NCBI GenBank assembly: GCA_963832785.1
Contig: CAWHVF010000004.1
Coordinates: 186,001 to 250,000, forward strand
DNA: 64,000 bases
Source: CAWBRT01 sp963832785
GTDB lineage: Bacteria > Acidobacteriota > Terriglobia > Terriglobales > Acidobacteriaceae
Direction: 5' to 3'
The notes under the pieces are model-generated. The model made no database searches, was not told the DNA's origin, and saw nothing but the letters and a program-made list of their open reading frames with translations. This document shows, in pieces, positions 42,630 to 50,900 of the stretch. The position numbers were made by a program, and so were the translations under genes. Within the stretch, counting starts at the first letter, position 1; every line of letters starts with the position of its first letter.

Positions 42630-42833
42630 ATGCAGGGTGTTCAATCGAGATTCATAAGCATAAAGCAGGCAGCCACCCTCTTGGGAATGGCAGAAGTGAC
42701 CCTTCGGGTTTGGGTCGGACGCCGTCGAGTGGCTCATGTGAAGCTGGGCAGAGCCGTAAGAATCCCCGTTGCCGAAATCGACAGGCTGGTAGATGAGGGC
42801 ACCGTCCCCGCCTTCAAGAATGGGAGGCGGTAA
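42630..42833 (+). CDS. xis: Excisionase / MerR-like helix-turn-helix protein
   Basis: The 67-residue protein is a winged helix-turn-helix of the excisionase type: FISIKQAATLLGMAEVTLRV then GRRRVAHVKLGRAVRIPVAE. Its stop overlaps the integrase start (TAATG), so both are made together. It would bend attachment-site DNA and steer the integrase toward excision. Confidence 0.85.
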   Translation: MQGVQSRFISIKQAATLLGMAEVTLRVWVGRRRVAHVKLGRAVRIPVAEIDRLVDEGTVPAFKNGRR

Positions 42834-43966
42834 TGTCCGTCTACCGTAGGGGGAAGGGGAAATTCTGGTACTACAAGTTTTGGTTCCAGAAACAACTCAT
42901 TAGGGAAGCCGTTCACACGAAATCGAAGACGGTGGCTGTGGCAGCGGAACGGGAGAGGCGTCACAGTCTCGAATTAGCCTTTAACCGTATCCCAAGACGT
43001 GAAGCACTGCCACTACTGAAAGTGGCCGCTAAACAATGGTTGCAAACCAAAGCCAATCTAGCATCTGGTAGCGTTTACGGATATAAGTATCGGGTCGCTC
43101 CAGTCGTGGAAAAGTTCGGGAATCGGCTCATTTGTGACATTACGTTGCAGGACGTTTTCGCCTACCAAGCACAACGGATTGCATCGGGAAAATCGCCCCG
43201 CACCGTGAATTACGAGGTTGGGTGTCTACGCCAACTCATGAAGATGTATGGGCTATGGGCACCATTGGCCGACCACATGAAATCGCTGAAGCAGAATAAT
43301 AATGTTGGTCGTGCAGTTTCGGTGGAAGACGAACAAAAGCTGTTGAAAGCTGCCTTGTCGAGCCGCTCCCCTGCAATTTACCCGCTATTGGTGCTTTCCA
43401 TCGATAGCGGCTTGAGGTCTTCAGAGGCTCGCTCATTACGGCTGAGTGACCTTCGGTTGGAGTGGAAGAACGGGGTTATCACCGAGGGGCAGTTGGTCGT
43501 CCCGAAGTCGAAAACCGAAGCTGGCAAAGGCAGAGTTGTCCCGTTCACGAAGCGTGTGTGTGATGTGCTCACGATATGGCTGGCCCGTTTTGACGACAAA
43601 GTGCAAAACCCCTACGTGTTCCCGAAGCATAAAGTCGGCAATCCCAAGGACGACGGTGCCGCAACCATGTACGAAATTGACCGCTCGTGCCAGATGGGGG
43701 AATGGAAAACGGCATGGAAGGCAGTTTGTAAAGGGGCCAAGGTTGCCTACCGCTGGCATGACCTTCGACACACGTTCGTTTCAAGATTGGCTGAGAACCC
43801 CATGAATTCGGAAGAAACAATTCGGTCACTTGCTGGGCACGTCAGCCGTGAGATGTTAGCTCGATACTCCCACATTCGGATTGCCGCTAAAAAGCAAGCA
43901 ATCGCCAGCTTAGAACAACAGCATCCTCAGCCCGAACCAAGTCTTGCTTCGAACAAACCGCAATGA
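42833..43966 (+). CDS. int: Tyrosine-family site-specific integrase
   Basis: The 377-residue integrase has an N-terminal basic arm domain (YRRGKGKFWYYKFWFQKQLI), a core-binding domain around 60-150, and a complete catalytic domain. Catalytic residues seen are Arg in DSGLRSSEARSLRL, HxxR in YRWHDLRHTFVSRL, His in RSLAGHVSREML and the Tyr in LARYSHIR. It ends about 730 bases from the intact tRNA and the right attachment repeat. It is the enzyme that placed this island in the tRNA gene. Confidence 0.95.
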   Translation: MSVYRRGKGKFWYYKFWFQKQLIREAVHTKSKTVAVAAERERRHSLELAFNRIPRREALPLLKVAAKQWLQTKANLASGSVYGYKYRVAPVVEKFGNRLICDITLQDVFAYQAQRIASGKSPRTVNYEVGCLRQLMKMYGLWAPLADHMKSLKQNNNVGRAVSVEDEQKLLKAALSSRSPAIYPLLVLSIDSGLRSSEARSLRLSDLRLEWKNGVITEGQLVVPKSKTEAGKGRVVPFTKRVCDVLTIWLARFDDKVQNPYVFPKHKVGNPKDDGAATMYEIDRSCQMGEWKTAWKAVCKGAKVAYRWHDLRHTFVSRLAENPMNSEETIRSLAGHVSREMLARYSHIRIAAKKQAIASLEQQHPQPEPSLASNKPQ

Positions 43967-43992
43967 GGGGCCGCTGGGAGGTCGAGGAATAT

Positions 43993-44418
43993 TTATCTGC
44001 GTCGTGCCCAATTCGCCTTTCGGAGTTTGTTTTCAATGGAGTCGTTTGAAGACCGCAGTTCTGACAACTCGTTTTTGAGTTCGCGAATGTACTGGCGGAC
44101 TCGTATCGGTAGAGCATTGAATTCGCTGGATGTCAGTTCGGGAAGCTTTTGGAAGGGCTTATAGTACTGCTCGATTTCCCCGCCAAGGCCAAGCTGATTA
44201 AGCAACTCAAGCAATGCAGCCACCTCGGCATCGACCTCGGATGCCGACACTTCTTGGCTTCGATTCGTCTGGTACGTTTTGACGTGGCCGATGTGCAAAT
44301 CGATAAGTCGCATGGCGAAGGTTTCGCCCCATCTCTTTAGGTGATCCCGCAGAGGGTTCGACCACCCAGCCGAAGCCTCTTGAATTGTCATGGTGCCTTT
44401 AATTTCACAATCCGGCAT
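43993..44418 (-). CDS. Unknown coiled-coil island protein (141 residues)
   Basis: ATG 44418 has GGAAGG upstream. The protein is mostly helical, with a central part EVDAEVAALLELLNQLGLGG and a C-terminal coiled coil (IRQYIRELKNELSELRSSND)-type pattern rich in Leu, Glu and Arg. I do not recognise it. It points away from the attachment site, convergent with the integrase. Confidence 0.55.
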   Translation of the reverse strand: MPDCEIKGTMTIQEASAGWSNPLRDHLKRWGETFAMRLIDLHIGHVKTYQTNRSQEVSASEVDAEVAALLELLNQLGLGGEIEQYYKPFQKLPELTSSEFNALPIRVRQYIRELKNELSELRSSNDSIENKLRKANWARRR

Positions 44419-44697
44419 ACCGAACCTTCCATTGGCCTGAATTTCGATTACCCGAACGTTGTGGCGGCATTATCCTACTGCGGCCCAGCCAAGCTCAAAA
44501 GCAAAAACTTTGAAAGGGAACAAGCAATCCTCCAACTGACGGGGTGGCGAGATGGCAATCGCGTCCAATCGATGATGTTGCCTTTCCCGCTAGGAGCAGG
44601 AACGAAGAAACCGAAGCACTGGGGCACATGGTGGGGCACACGAATGAAATGGGCACATCAGGAAGGCAGGAATACGGCTCGTATCTGCTTGATTTTA
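44419..44697. other. Island right end, no gene seen
   Basis: About 280 bases lie between the last island gene and the right attachment repeat. A plus-strand frame crosses it but ends inside the tRNA and is not credible. This region should hold integrase arm sites. Confidence 0.45.
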
Positions 44698-44744
44698 TTG
44701 GTGGGCCCGGTAGGATTTGAACCTACGACCAATGGATTATGAGT
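44698..44744 (+). repeat. Right attachment site (47-bp direct repeat)
   Basis: Identical to 29396-29442. It covers the 3' half of the intact tRNA from the anticodon to just past the CCA. Strand exchange therefore happened within this stretch. The island between the repeats is about 15.3 kb. Confidence 0.95.
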
Positions 44745-44775
44745 CCACTGCTCTAACCAGCTGAGCTACGGGCCC
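44699..44775 (-). tRNA. tRNA with CAT anticodon (Met or Ile2)
   Basis: The minus strand folds into a full cloverleaf of 77 bases: acceptor GGGCCC pairing with GGGCCC, D arm GTAGCTCAGCTGGTTAGAGC, anticodon loop CTCATAATC, T arm CGTAGGTTCAAATCCTACC..., and encoded CCA. The CAT anticodon can be elongator Met or Ile2 (modified C); I cannot separate them by eye. It is the integration target of the island. Confidence 0.95.
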
Positions 44776-44870
44776 GTTGGAGAAGAATGTATCACATTCT
44801 GCGGGGGTTAGGTGGACTCTCGGGCTCCCGGCAGATGGGCCGAATAAGCTTCTTCGATTATGACTGAACT

Positions 44871-45113
44871 ATGCCCAAACTCCGCGGCGAGTTTCCGGCC
44901 TATGTACAGTCCAAAGTGCAGGAGAAAGTCCGATTGTTAAGTGCTTGCGAATTGGGGCTCGGCAGAGGTGTTTCCGCCAAGTTCAGGCTTCCGTCCAAGG
45001 GGTACCCCTTTCTAGAAACGTATGAGCGGGTTCAGGCAGAATGTGAAATTTTGAAAATAGGGTCATGCACCAGCGCAGTCACTTGCATACTCGGAAGTTC
45101 GAGTACACACTGA
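44871..45113 (+). CDS. Doubtful small protein (80 residues) before a terminator
   Basis: The frame begins MPKLRGEFPAYVQSKVQEKV and holds no known domain. No ribosome site is clear. The reason to keep it is a good terminator on the same strand at 45188-45212, which implies a plus-strand transcript here. That transcript could also be a small RNA. Confidence 0.25.
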   Translation: MPKLRGEFPAYVQSKVQEKVRLLSACELGLGRGVSAKFRLPSKGYPFLETYERVQAECEILKIGSCTSAVTCILGSSSTH

Positions 45114-45187
45114 GTGCGTTGTTGGGCCCGTCCCCTCTGTTTGATTTGCTTCCAACGCTACGTTTTAGGGTTAACCAACCAACTGGA

Positions 45188-45212
45188 CCCCAGCTTTCGG
45201 GCTGGGGTTTTC
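45188..45212 (+). terminator. Rho-independent terminator
   Basis: CCCCAGC pairs with GCTGGGG around TTTCGG and is followed by TTTTCT. It acts on the plus strand, for whatever transcript starts after the tRNA. Confidence 0.75.
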
Positions 45213-45323
45213 TAATTTACAGGAGGTCTCAATCTGGAGGGGCACCGCCATGGTTAGCCTCGCCAATGCCGCTTCCTGGTACCCCTGACGACGAATCCTT
45301 GCCAACTCGCCAGTCAGAGCAAA

Positions 45324-45779
45324 TCACTTGACGATCGTCAATTCCATCCGGTCGGTGAAAGTGATAACCGGGTAAGCGCCCGCGGCCTCCTCTGGGGCAA
45401 GCACTTCATGCTTGTTCCCATGGTCCGCTACTCGCAGCACCGCCTCGACAACCACTTTGCCGGGACGCAGCGCGGTCAAAACTCCCTGTTTGTCCACAAC
45501 GACAAGTCTGGGATTATTCACACTTATTTTTGCTTTGTCGGTAACATTTCCGACATACGGGATCTTCCAGGCTGCAACCACCTGCAGCGGCAGGCGCTTC
45601 CCTACCCGCAGAGTCGTGGGATCCTTGTCGCCGCCATCCTGAGTTTTCGCCATAATTTTGATGGAAATAATCTTGTGCTCACCTCCTCCGAGCACTTGGG
45701 AAAAACCATAGGCGGCGATCACCACCAGCAAAAGGCCAAAAATAGCCTTGCGCATCTCGGACTTGTTCCTTTCAGTCAT
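45324..45779 (-). CDS. Exported or anchored Ig-like (Big2-type) protein
   Basis: The 151-residue product has a signal or anchor helix (AIFGLLLVVIAAYGFSQVLG) and then a domain like bacterial Ig group 2: LRVGKRLPLQVVAAWKIPYV, ISVNNPRLVVVDKQGVLTAL, RPGKVVVEAVLRV. Such domains are found in surface or periplasmic proteins. The true start could be the second Met (45755), which has AAAGGA upstream. Confidence 0.7.
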   Translation of the reverse strand: MTERNKSEMRKAIFGLLLVVIAAYGFSQVLGGGEHKIISIKIMAKTQDGGDKDPTTLRVGKRLPLQVVAAWKIPYVGNVTDKAKISVNNPRLVVVDKQGVLTALRPGKVVVEAVLRVADHGNKHEVLAPEEAAGAYPVITFTDRMELTIVK

Positions 45780-46403
45780 ACGGGATTTTCTGTTGGGTTA
45801 ATGAATCGGCAACATTCTATCGCATGGGAGTTGCACCGGGAACAGTTGCGGGCTCGTCAAACAGCCCAAGGATGTCACATTAAAGAACAAGGGCCGCAAC
45901 GCGTGCGGCCCTCGACTTAAATATTTAGTTTGACTTCCACAGGTTAGTTGAAATCGATTTGCACCTCGATTCTGATCAGGTGATGATCGGAAAGCGGTTG
46001 ATGCTCACTTGCAGATCCGAGAGCCAAACTAACCATGCCGGAGGCATTCAGGGTATCTCCCAGCGACCAACTGCTTGTGTGTCGCAAGACCTCCAGCACT
46101 TTCCTTATACACCTTTTCGCCACCGGGCGGCGCGCGAATCGTGCACGGCTCCAGTAAGGGACTGGCACAGAGGAGGTTTCCCCAGGCAACTTATTGAAAT
46201 TACGCGGCTTGTATAGCCAGTACAAAGGTAACCTGCAGGCGAGAGGACGCCATTGCAAGGCCCGCCACTGGTGATCGATTCAGGCCAGCTCTTTCCCAGA
46301 TGGCCCGGGGTCAATCGGATTGCAATGCGTGCCAATTTGGGATAAAGATTCGTGGTACACGTACGAGAACCACATGCGCTTGAGATGAACCAGGGAGACG
46401 GCC
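45780..46403. other. Intergenic stretch with a possible gene remnant
   Basis: About 620 bases separate the Ig-like gene and the MOT1 gene. The only protein-like signal is the minus-strand fragment at 45944-46258. The MOT1 promoter should be near the right end, but I cannot place it. Confidence 0.4.
45944..46258 (-). pseudogene. Possible C-terminal remnant of an endonuclease/exonuclease/phosphatase-family protein
   Basis: The last 40 codons read SWSLGDTLNASGMVSLALGS then ASEHQPLSDHHLIRIEVQID. The SDHHL-type ending resembles the final SDH motif of endonuclease/exonuclease/phosphatase-fold enzymes. The upstream codons do not look like the rest of such a domain. I take it as a decayed end, with low certainty. 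Confidence 0.3.
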
Positions 46404-47672
46404 GTGCACAACGAACCTAAAGGGCACATCGGGGTGGAAGAGTCCGAAGGAGCCACGGGATCTCAAGTTGAGCCTGAAGCGGGCGTCGCCGGCCAGCCCG
46501 AGGCGCAAAATGGACGCGCCGGTAAGCCGGCCACCGCCACGGCTAAGGGCGGCCGGACGCGCAACCTGTATTCCCGCATGGAATGGGCGGGGGCATTCGG
46601 GGACATCGGCACGCTGATTCCGTTCGTCGTCGCCTACATCACCATAGTCCACGTCGATCCCCTCGGCCTTTTGTTCATGTTCGGAATTTGCAAGGTCGTG
46701 GCCGGGCTTTACTACAAGACTCCAGTGCCAATTCAACCGATGAAAGCCATCGGGGTGGCAGCCATCGCCGGAGGAGTGAGCCCGCTGGAGCTTTTCGGAG
46801 CGGGCCTGGCGACCGGCGTGTTCTGGCTGGTGGCGGGCGTTACCGGCTCTATAGACTGGGTCTCCAAGCTGGCCACCAGGGCAGTGGTTCGCGGAATCAT
46901 GCTCGGCCTGGGCCTTTCCTTTGTGGTGGAAGGCATCCACCGCATGGCAACGGCTCCATTGTTGGCGGGAATCGCCCTGGTTGTGACCTACCTGCTGCTG
47001 AACAATTCCAAGATACCCGCCATGTTCGTCTTGCTGGTGTTGGGGGTGGCGGCGGCGGTGGTCATGAACCCGCAGTTGCTTTCGGAGCTGAGCCGGATTC
47101 GCATCGGCTTCAAGCTGCCGGCGTTCGGCCTTCGCGGTCTCACCTGGAATGACGTGCTGAAGGGCGCCTGGCTTTTCGCTCTTCCGCAGATACCGCTGAC
47201 GCTGGGTAACGCGGTGATTGCCGTGGTGGCGGAAAACAACGAGCTGTTCCCCGACCGGCCCATAAGCGAGCGGAAAATGGCAATTTCCCACGGCATCATG
47301 AACCTGATTGCGCCGTGGTTTGGTGGCGTCCCCATGTGTCATGGCGCCGGCGGCATGGCGGGGCATGTGCGCTTTGGCGCCAGAACCGGCGGAGCCCTGG
47401 TCATCCTGGGAACAATCGTGATTGTCATCGCCCTGTTTTTCAGCGACTCGATATCTCTGCTGTTCAAGATCTTCCCCAATGCCGTGCTGGGCGTGATCCT
47501 GTTTTTCGCCGGCGCGGAGCTGGCACTGGTGGTCAGGGACATCGGCAACAAGAAGACGGATTTTTACGTGATGCTGATCGTGGCCGGCTTCGCCATGTGG
47601 AACATGGGCGTGGCCTTTGTGGTGGGGATCATCCTCGACTACGCGCTGAGACGGCGCTGGATCGCCGTCTGA
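46404..47672 (+). CDS. MOT1-family molybdate/sulfate transporter
   Basis: The 422-residue membrane protein has about ten to eleven segments and the two MOT1 signatures: FGDIGTLIPFVVAYITIVHV at the front and PIQPMKAIGVAAIAGG, plus GVPMCHGAGGMAGHVRFGAR later. MOT1 proteins import molybdate with high affinity. The start is GTG 46404 with GGGAG upstream. The first 50 residues are a polar Ala/Gly-rich tail. It agrees with the Mop protein and the molybdopterin enzyme in this window. Confidence 0.9.
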   Translation: MHNEPKGHIGVEESEGATGSQVEPEAGVAGQPEAQNGRAGKPATATAKGGRTRNLYSRMEWAGAFGDIGTLIPFVVAYITIVHVDPLGLLFMFGICKVVAGLYYKTPVPIQPMKAIGVAAIAGGVSPLELFGAGLATGVFWLVAGVTGSIDWVSKLATRAVVRGIMLGLGLSFVVEGIHRMATAPLLAGIALVVTYLLLNNSKIPAMFVLLVLGVAAAVVMNPQLLSELSRIRIGFKLPAFGLRGLTWNDVLKGAWLFALPQIPLTLGNAVIAVVAENNELFPDRPISERKMAISHGIMNLIAPWFGGVPMCHGAGGMAGHVRFGARTGGALVILGTIVIVIALFFSDSISLLFKIFPNAVLGVILFFAGAELALVVRDIGNKKTDFYVMLIVAGFAMWNMGVAFVVGIILDYALRRRWIAV

Positions 47673-47699
47673 GGCGGCCCTGCTCCGCGCGGCAGCCGA

Positions 47700-47947
47700 G
47701 CGCCGCCGGTGTCGCTATCGTCGTCAAAGATCATGGTCACGACCGAGAGCCCGGCCAGGGACAGCGAACGCAGGTGCGTCAGGTGCCCAACTCCATTAAG
47801 CTGGGTCTCGACCGGAGTTGTGACCTGCTGTTCGACCTCTTCAGCCGCCCGGCCTGGCCACTGAGTGATAACCTGCACATATTTGCCGGCTACGTCGGGA
47901 TAGGCTTCAACCGTGACTACGCCGTTGACATGCAGTTCCTCGAACAC
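47700..47947 (-). pseudogene. RND heavy-metal efflux pump remnant (CusA/CzcA type)
   Basis: The minus strand reads TVEAYPDVAGKYVQVITQWP, then RAAEEVEQQVTTPVETQLNG, then SLSLAGLSVVTMIFDDDSD. This is the first periplasmic segment of a CusA/CzcA pump (normally about 1,000 residues). The first membrane helix and everything after are gone. It is a leftover of a lost metal-efflux operon. Confidence 0.8.
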
Positions 47948-48277
47948 CTGCCGGTGCCCGGCATCGGCAACCGCAAAGGCTCCGGAGCACTCATCTCGAT
48001 CACATTGGGATCCGGAGAGACGTCTTGGGCGGCTCAGGCCCCGCTCGCGAACACGCCGCCTGGCTCAATACCAGCAGCATGCAGCAGCAAAAAAAACAGC
48101 GATGCTCTTTTTAATCACCGAGGCAGCGACTCCAGGGTTAAAAGGCTGGGGCGACCCACGCCAAGACTCTCCGCGAGTCGTGACGTTTGCTTGGCTGATT
48201 GGGATTTCACCGGATGCGCCCGGGCATGATCATGCGCGGCCGGATTGCTGGCGCATTGGCTTCGAACTACTTAAGGA
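47948..48277. other. Intergenic stretch, no gene seen
   Basis: The 330 bases between the RND remnant and the tatA gene have no supported frame. It may be further debris of the efflux operon, but I could not match it to a family. Confidence 0.4.
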
Positions 48278-48451
48278 TTAAGTTTGCTTCCCATCCTTAT
48301 TCTGGGGCTCATCTTTGATGGCCTCTTTGAAGCCCCGGATTCCTTCCCCCAGTCCTTTGCCCAGGTCCTTCAGCTTGCCCGGGCCGAAGATGAGCAGGGC
48401 TATACACAATATTACGAGCAGGTGCATCGGTTGCAGAAGACCTTCGAACAC
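48278..48451 (-). CDS. tatA: Twin-arginine translocase subunit TatA/TatE
   Basis: The 57-residue protein opens at GTG 48451 with GGAGG seven bases upstream: VFEGLLQPMHLLVILCIALL. The TatA hinge FGPGKLKDLGKGLGEGIRGF follows, then an amphipathic helix and a short charged tail. TatA forms the pore that exports folded proteins such as molybdoenzymes with a twin-Arg signal. It stands alone; no tatB or tatC is in the window. Confidence 0.88.
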   Translation of the reverse strand: MFEGLLQPMHLLVILCIALLIFGPGKLKDLGKGLGEGIRGFKEAIKDEPQNKDGKQT

Positions 48452-48779
48452 GACAAACCTCCAAACTAATCAAACTTAATTGCCGAATGCGTGGCTTACC
48501 GCTCCGAGCGGAGAGAAGCGGTTCCGTCCGGAGCTAATACCCACATTTTCTATGAAACGCGCTCTACCTTATATTAAAGCCTCATTATATTTGAGCCGCC
48601 GGCATTGCAATCCAGAACCGATGGCTCAGGCCGGCTTACTTTATACATATAGTCACCTACTCGCAGCGAGGTGCGAGCCTATCTTTCGGCCGGCGGGGAC
48701 TATCTTTCGTGCGGCAGCAGCTATCTTTAAGTTATCGTGTTCAATACGGGGTTACGGCCCAAGGGCCAAATCTGGCAAC
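48452..48779. other. Intergenic stretch between tatA and the kinase gene
   Basis: About 330 bases separate the divergent tatA and histidine-kinase genes. A series of ATCTTT-type runs occurs near 48680-48735. The kinase frame stays open here but the codons are not protein-like, so I treat it as regulatory DNA. Confidence 0.4.
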
Positions 48780-50207
48780 ATGGGGTCGGAAACCAAGATG
48801 CGCTTTGCCAACGTGCTTTCGATCTACTCCCCGGAAAACCGCCGCTGGCTGCTTTGGCTGGCGACCGCGCTGATGGTGGCAATCGCGCTGATCGATTGGT
48901 GGACGGAGCCCTACATTTCCCTCGGTTTCCTGTATCTGTTTCCGATCATGATTGCCGGCGGGTTTCTTTCCCGGACAAAAATCATCACCCTGGCATTTCT
49001 CTGCGCTCTTCTGCAGGAGGAGTTCAGCAATCTGCCTTCCGCCGATCTGCTTCCGCGAGTGGTGCTCTCTTCCGCCGGTTTTATCGGCACCGGGCTGTTC
49101 ATCTCCGAACTGCTGCGCAACCGCCGCATCGTTTTGGAGCACTTGCGGGAAGTCGAGGATCAGGTGCAGCGCCGGCGGGAAGCCGAGGAGCAGTTGCGGG
49201 TGCTGGTAGAAAGCAGTCCGGCCGCTATCGTCACCGTGGACGCGGAAGGCACCATTGTTATCGCCAACGAAGCTGCGCAAAACCTGCTGGCTCCCGGCGG
49301 GCGGCCGCTTGCCGGGCAGAGCGTGCGGTACTACCTGCCGGCGCTGCTGGTGGCAGTGCAGTCGAAGCGCCCGCAAGGTTTCCGCACGGCGCTGCAGTGT
49401 CGCGGGCAGCGTGGTAATGGCGAGGTCTTTCTCGCCGGCGTGTGGTTTTCGACCTATGCCACCGCCTCGGGTAATCGGCTGGCCGCCATTGTGGTTGATC
49501 TCTCCGAGGACCTGCGCAACCGCGAAGACCTCAGCCTCGACTACCTGTTGAAGAACACGCGCATCCTGATGAGCGCCGTCTCACATGAAATCCGCAATTT
49601 GTGCGGAGCGGCGCTGGTGGTGCACAAGAACCTGACCCGGGTGAACGCGCTCGAGGGCAATGCCGACTTCGAGGCCCTCGGAACCCTCATCCATGGCCTG
49701 GAAAAGCTTTCTTCGATGGAGCTGCGCGATCCAGCCGAGCAGGCCCGCTCGGTAATCGAGCTGACGGCGGTGCTGGATGAGTTGCGGGTGCTGGTCGAGG
49801 CCGCGTATCACGAGGCCAGCATGGAACTGAACTGGGCGGTGGAAGATTCGCTGCCGCTGGTGTGGGCCGACCGCTATGGCCTGATTCAGGTTTTTCTTAA
49901 CCTGGCGAAAAACAGCCGGCGGGCCATGCAGGAGACAGTGGAAAAACGGCTCACCATCAGCACCTCCACGCAGAAGGAAACGGTAGTGGTTCGCTTCGAG
50001 GACACGGGAACCGGCGTGGCCAATCCGGAGCAACTGTTTCGTCCTTTTCAGCGGGACGCGCAGGCGACCGGGCTGGGGCTGTATGTCTCCCGCGCCCTGG
50101 TCAAAAGCTTTGGCGGCGAACTGCTATATGAAGCCCGCAGCCGCGGCTGCTGCTTCGCCGTAGTGCTGCACGCGGTGGTCGACGAAAAGGCGGCCAGTCA
50201 TGCCTGA
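48780..50207 (+). CDS. Membrane sensor histidine kinase with PAS domain
   Basis: The 475-residue protein has three or four membrane spans (WLLWLATALMVAIALIDWWT, YLFPIMIAGGFLS, VVLSSAGFIGTGLFIS), a coiled linker, a PAS domain (LVESSPAAIVTVDAEGTIVI), an H-box with SAVSHEIRNLCGAAL, an N-box (QVFLNLAKNSRRAM) and G-boxes (FEDTGTGVANP, GLGLYVSRALV). I set the start at ATG 48780; ATG 48798 is also possible. It overlaps the LuxR-type regulator gene by eight bases, and the two form a two-component pair. Confidence 0.88.
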   Translation: MGSETKMRFANVLSIYSPENRRWLLWLATALMVAIALIDWWTEPYISLGFLYLFPIMIAGGFLSRTKIITLAFLCALLQEEFSNLPSADLLPRVVLSSAGFIGTGLFISELLRNRRIVLEHLREVEDQVQRRREAEEQLRVLVESSPAAIVTVDAEGTIVIANEAAQNLLAPGGRPLAGQSVRYYLPALLVAVQSKRPQGFRTALQCRGQRGNGEVFLAGVWFSTYATASGNRLAAIVVDLSEDLRNREDLSLDYLLKNTRILMSAVSHEIRNLCGAALVVHKNLTRVNALEGNADFEALGTLIHGLEKLSSMELRDPAEQARSVIELTAVLDELRVLVEAAYHEASMELNWAVEDSLPLVWADRYGLIQVFLNLAKNSRRAMQETVEKRLTISTSTQKETVVVRFEDTGTGVANPEQLFRPFQRDAQATGLGLYVSRALVKSFGGELLYEARSRGCCFAVVLHAVVDEKAASHA

Positions 50208-50856
50208 ACCCTCTGGCAAAGCGCGCATTCTGCTGGTCGACGACCATGCGCTGTTCCGCGAGAGCGTGGCCCGCTTTCTCGATGCCGAACCTGGATTCGA
50301 GGTGGCGGGAGGCTGCGGCAGCGTCGAAGAAGCGCGGGACCTGCTGCGGGAGAAGGCGGTCGATCTGGTGCTGCTGGATTTCGATCTCGGCCAGCGCGAT
50401 GGCCTGGATTTCATGCAGCTCGCCGGACGCCTGGGCTTCAAGGGAAAGGTGCTGCTGGTCACCGCCGGCGTCAACGAGGCCGATGCGGCCAGCCTCATAC
50501 GCCAAGGCATTGCCGGAATCTTCCCCAAGCACAACTCACCAGTGCTGCTGGTCCAGGCGATGCGCGAAGTCTTGTCCGGCAGGGCGTGGTTCGAACCGGA
50601 GCAACTGCAGAAGATCATGGGCAGGGCGGTTACCAAGGAAGAGGGCGCGGCGCCGTCGGGCAGGTTTACCGAGCGCGAACGCCAGGTGCTGTCATTCGTC
50701 TTTGAAGGGCTGGCGAACAAGGAAATCGCCGACCGTTTGCAGGTCTCCGAGAGCTCGGTGAAAGCCACTCTGCAGCAATTATTCCAGAAGACAGGCGTGC
50801 GCACCCGCAGCCAACTTGTGCGCGTTGCCCTGGAGCGCTACAAAGACCAACTCTGA
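50200..50856 (+). CDS. NarL/LuxR-family response regulator
   Basis: The 218-residue protein has a receiver domain (ILLVDDHALFRESVARFLDA, phospho-acceptor in LVLLDFDLGQRDGLD) and a LuxR-type helix-turn-helix (FTERERQVLSFVFEGLANKE then IADRLQVSESSVKATLQQLF). The usual receiver Lys is seen in IFPKHNSP. It overlaps the kinase gene by eight bases and is its natural partner. Confidence 0.93.
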   Translation: MPEPSGKARILLVDDHALFRESVARFLDAEPGFEVAGGCGSVEEARDLLREKAVDLVLLDFDLGQRDGLDFMQLAGRLGFKGKVLLVTAGVNEADAASLIRQGIAGIFPKHNSPVLLVQAMREVLSGRAWFEPEQLQKIMGRAVTKEEGAAPSGRFTERERQVLSFVFEGLANKEIADRLQVSESSVKATLQQLFQKTGVRTRSQLVRVALERYKDQL

Positions 50857-50900
50857 GCGCGCTTGCCGCAGGCTGCCTCCAGAATCTTCGGCAACGTGGT

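Noticed and set aside
44341..44742. Plus-strand frame of 133 codons ending GPVGFEPTTNGL
   Set aside because: The ending is the well-known translation of the reverse of a tRNA gene; the frame runs into the tRNA and has no family resemblance.
46311..47366. Long minus-strand frame opposite the MOT1 gene
   Set aside because: Mirror frame of a real membrane-protein gene in GC-rich DNA; rich in His, Arg and Gln, with no domain.
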